A DNA stretch of 64,000 bases from Hyphomicrobiales bacterium (GTDB lineage Bacteria; Pseudomonadota; Alphaproteobacteria; Rhizobiales; NORP267). The DNA is taken from assembly GCA_021775875.1 (NCBI GenBank), contig JAJFHA010000003.1, positions 61,776-125,775 on the forward strand, read 5' to 3'. Numbering within the stretch: position 1 is the first letter of the stretch; every line of letters begins with the position of its first letter. The notes beneath the pieces are model-generated. The model had not been told where the DNA came from, made no database searches, and worked only from the letters and a program-made list of their open reading frames with translations. Shown one piece after another: positions 63,314 to 64,000 of the stretch. The translations under genes and the position numbers were made by a program.

Positions 63314-64000
63314 TCAAATGACCAATACAGAACAAAATTCCACGTCGGACATAGAGATCCCAAAGCGCAAGAGCCGGATTTCGCCGATCAACCAGCGCCG
63401 CTGGGATAGTTTCAAAGCAAACCGGCGCGGATTCTGGAGTCTCTGGATTTTTCTGATCCTGTTTGTGCTGAGCCTGTTTGCGGAATTTATCGCCAACGAC
63501 AAACCGTTGTTGGTTCGCTACGACGACGCGTTTTATTTCCCGGTATTTCAATCCTACGCCGAAACCGAATTTGGTGGTGAGTTTGAGACCGAGGCAGATT
63601 ATCGCGATCCCTTTGTGCAAGAGCTGATCGAGGATAGCGGTGGCTGGATGATCTGGCCCCTGATCCGTTATTCCTATGACACCATCAATCTTGATCTGCC
63701 GGTTCCTGCCCCCGCACCACCATCGGCGGAGAATTGGTTGGGCACCGACGATCAGGGGCGCGACGTGGTCGGGCGGTTGATTTACGGCTTCAGGATTTCA
63801 GTGCTATTCGGGCTGGTACTCACCATTATTTCATCGGTAATCGGGATCGTGGCCGGCGCCGTGCAGGGCTATTTTGGCGGTTGGGTAGATCTGCTGTTTC
63901 AACGTTTTATTGAAATCTGGACGAGCATTCCTCAGCTTTATCTTATCATTATCATTGCAGCGGTGATCGAACCAAATTTCTGGATTCTTCTATTCATACT
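63306..64000 (+). CDS. yejE: ABC transporter permease (YejE-like), partial
   Basis: The frame is open from ATG 63306 to the window edge (231 codons). It has the N-terminal NQRRWDSFKANRRGFWSLWIF helix start, a periplasmic stretch with YAETEFGGEFETEADYRDP, and WLGTDDQGRDVVGRLIYGFR, all characteristic of YejE/OppC-type permeases. The C-terminal helices and probably the ATPase gene lie beyond the edge. ATG 63318 is an alternative start. Confidence 0.92.
   Translation, partial: MSDQMTNTEQNSTSDIEIPKRKSRISPINQRRWDSFKANRRGFWSLWIFLILFVLSLFAEFIANDKPLLVRYDDAFYFPVFQSYAETEFGGEFETEADYRDPFVQELIEDSGGWMIWPLIRYSYDTINLDLPVPAPAPPSAENWLGTDDQGRDVVGRLIYGFRISVLFGLVLTIISSVIGIVAGAVQGYFGGWVDLLFQRFIEIWTSIPQLYLIIIIAAVIEPNFWILLFI

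Overview
The window looks like chromosomal DNA of an alphaproteobacterium, most likely Hyphomicrobiales/Rhizobiales or a close relative. This rests on recognised gene order, not on a search: rpmH-rnpA-yidC-engB-argB, dapD-dapE followed by convergent truA-fmt-def, dnaX-ybaB-recR beside the small SRP RNA, and pheA-kdsB divergent from a membrane-anchored cytochrome c and a yej-type ABC operon. kdsB implies a Kdo-containing LPS, so a Gram-negative envelope.

Bases 1-28673 are one surface-polysaccharide locus (O-antigen or capsule, Wzy type). It holds an initiating sugar-phosphate transferase, two GT4 glycosyltransferases, a Wzx-like flippase, a Wzy-like polymerase and a large Wzz-like chain-length protein. 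A complete fnlABC-type set makes UDP-L-FucNAc, and there are two sugar aminotransferases. Decoration genes are unusually rich: two MBOAT O-acyltransferases each with an SGNH partner, two carbamoyltransferases, two FkbM methyltransferases, a sulfotransferase, and an SxtJ-DUF5989-carbamoyltransferase-SGNH cassette. Parts of this locus are AT-richer than the rest of the window.

Bases 28909-33000 carry a tRNA-Arg(ACG), an orphan membrane histidine kinase, a lipoamide-dehydrogenase-like flavoprotein lacking the usual C-terminal His, and a TVP38/DedA membrane protein. Bases 33210-45378 are housekeeping: ribosome and membrane biogenesis, arginine and lysine synthesis, tRNA modification, formylation and deformylation, and rmuC. 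The dapD leader contains a perfect 14-bp inverted repeat covering its Shine-Dalgarno, with a competing hairpin just downstream.

Bases 45395-53170 hold ampG, recR-ybaB-dnaX, ffs, nudC and a VWA protein. They are interspersed with one family of dispersed repeats: a single copy, an inverted pair, and a ~152-bp tandem array. An AT-rich two-gene islet (a three-TM protein and a 37-residue proline-rich protein) sits between an intrinsic terminator and the tandem array; it is the best candidate for an undescribed small system. Bases 53187-64000 carry a FadH-like reductase and an SDR, pheA, kdsB, the cytochrome c, and a yej-type peptide ABC transporter with two tandem binding proteins, running off the right edge.
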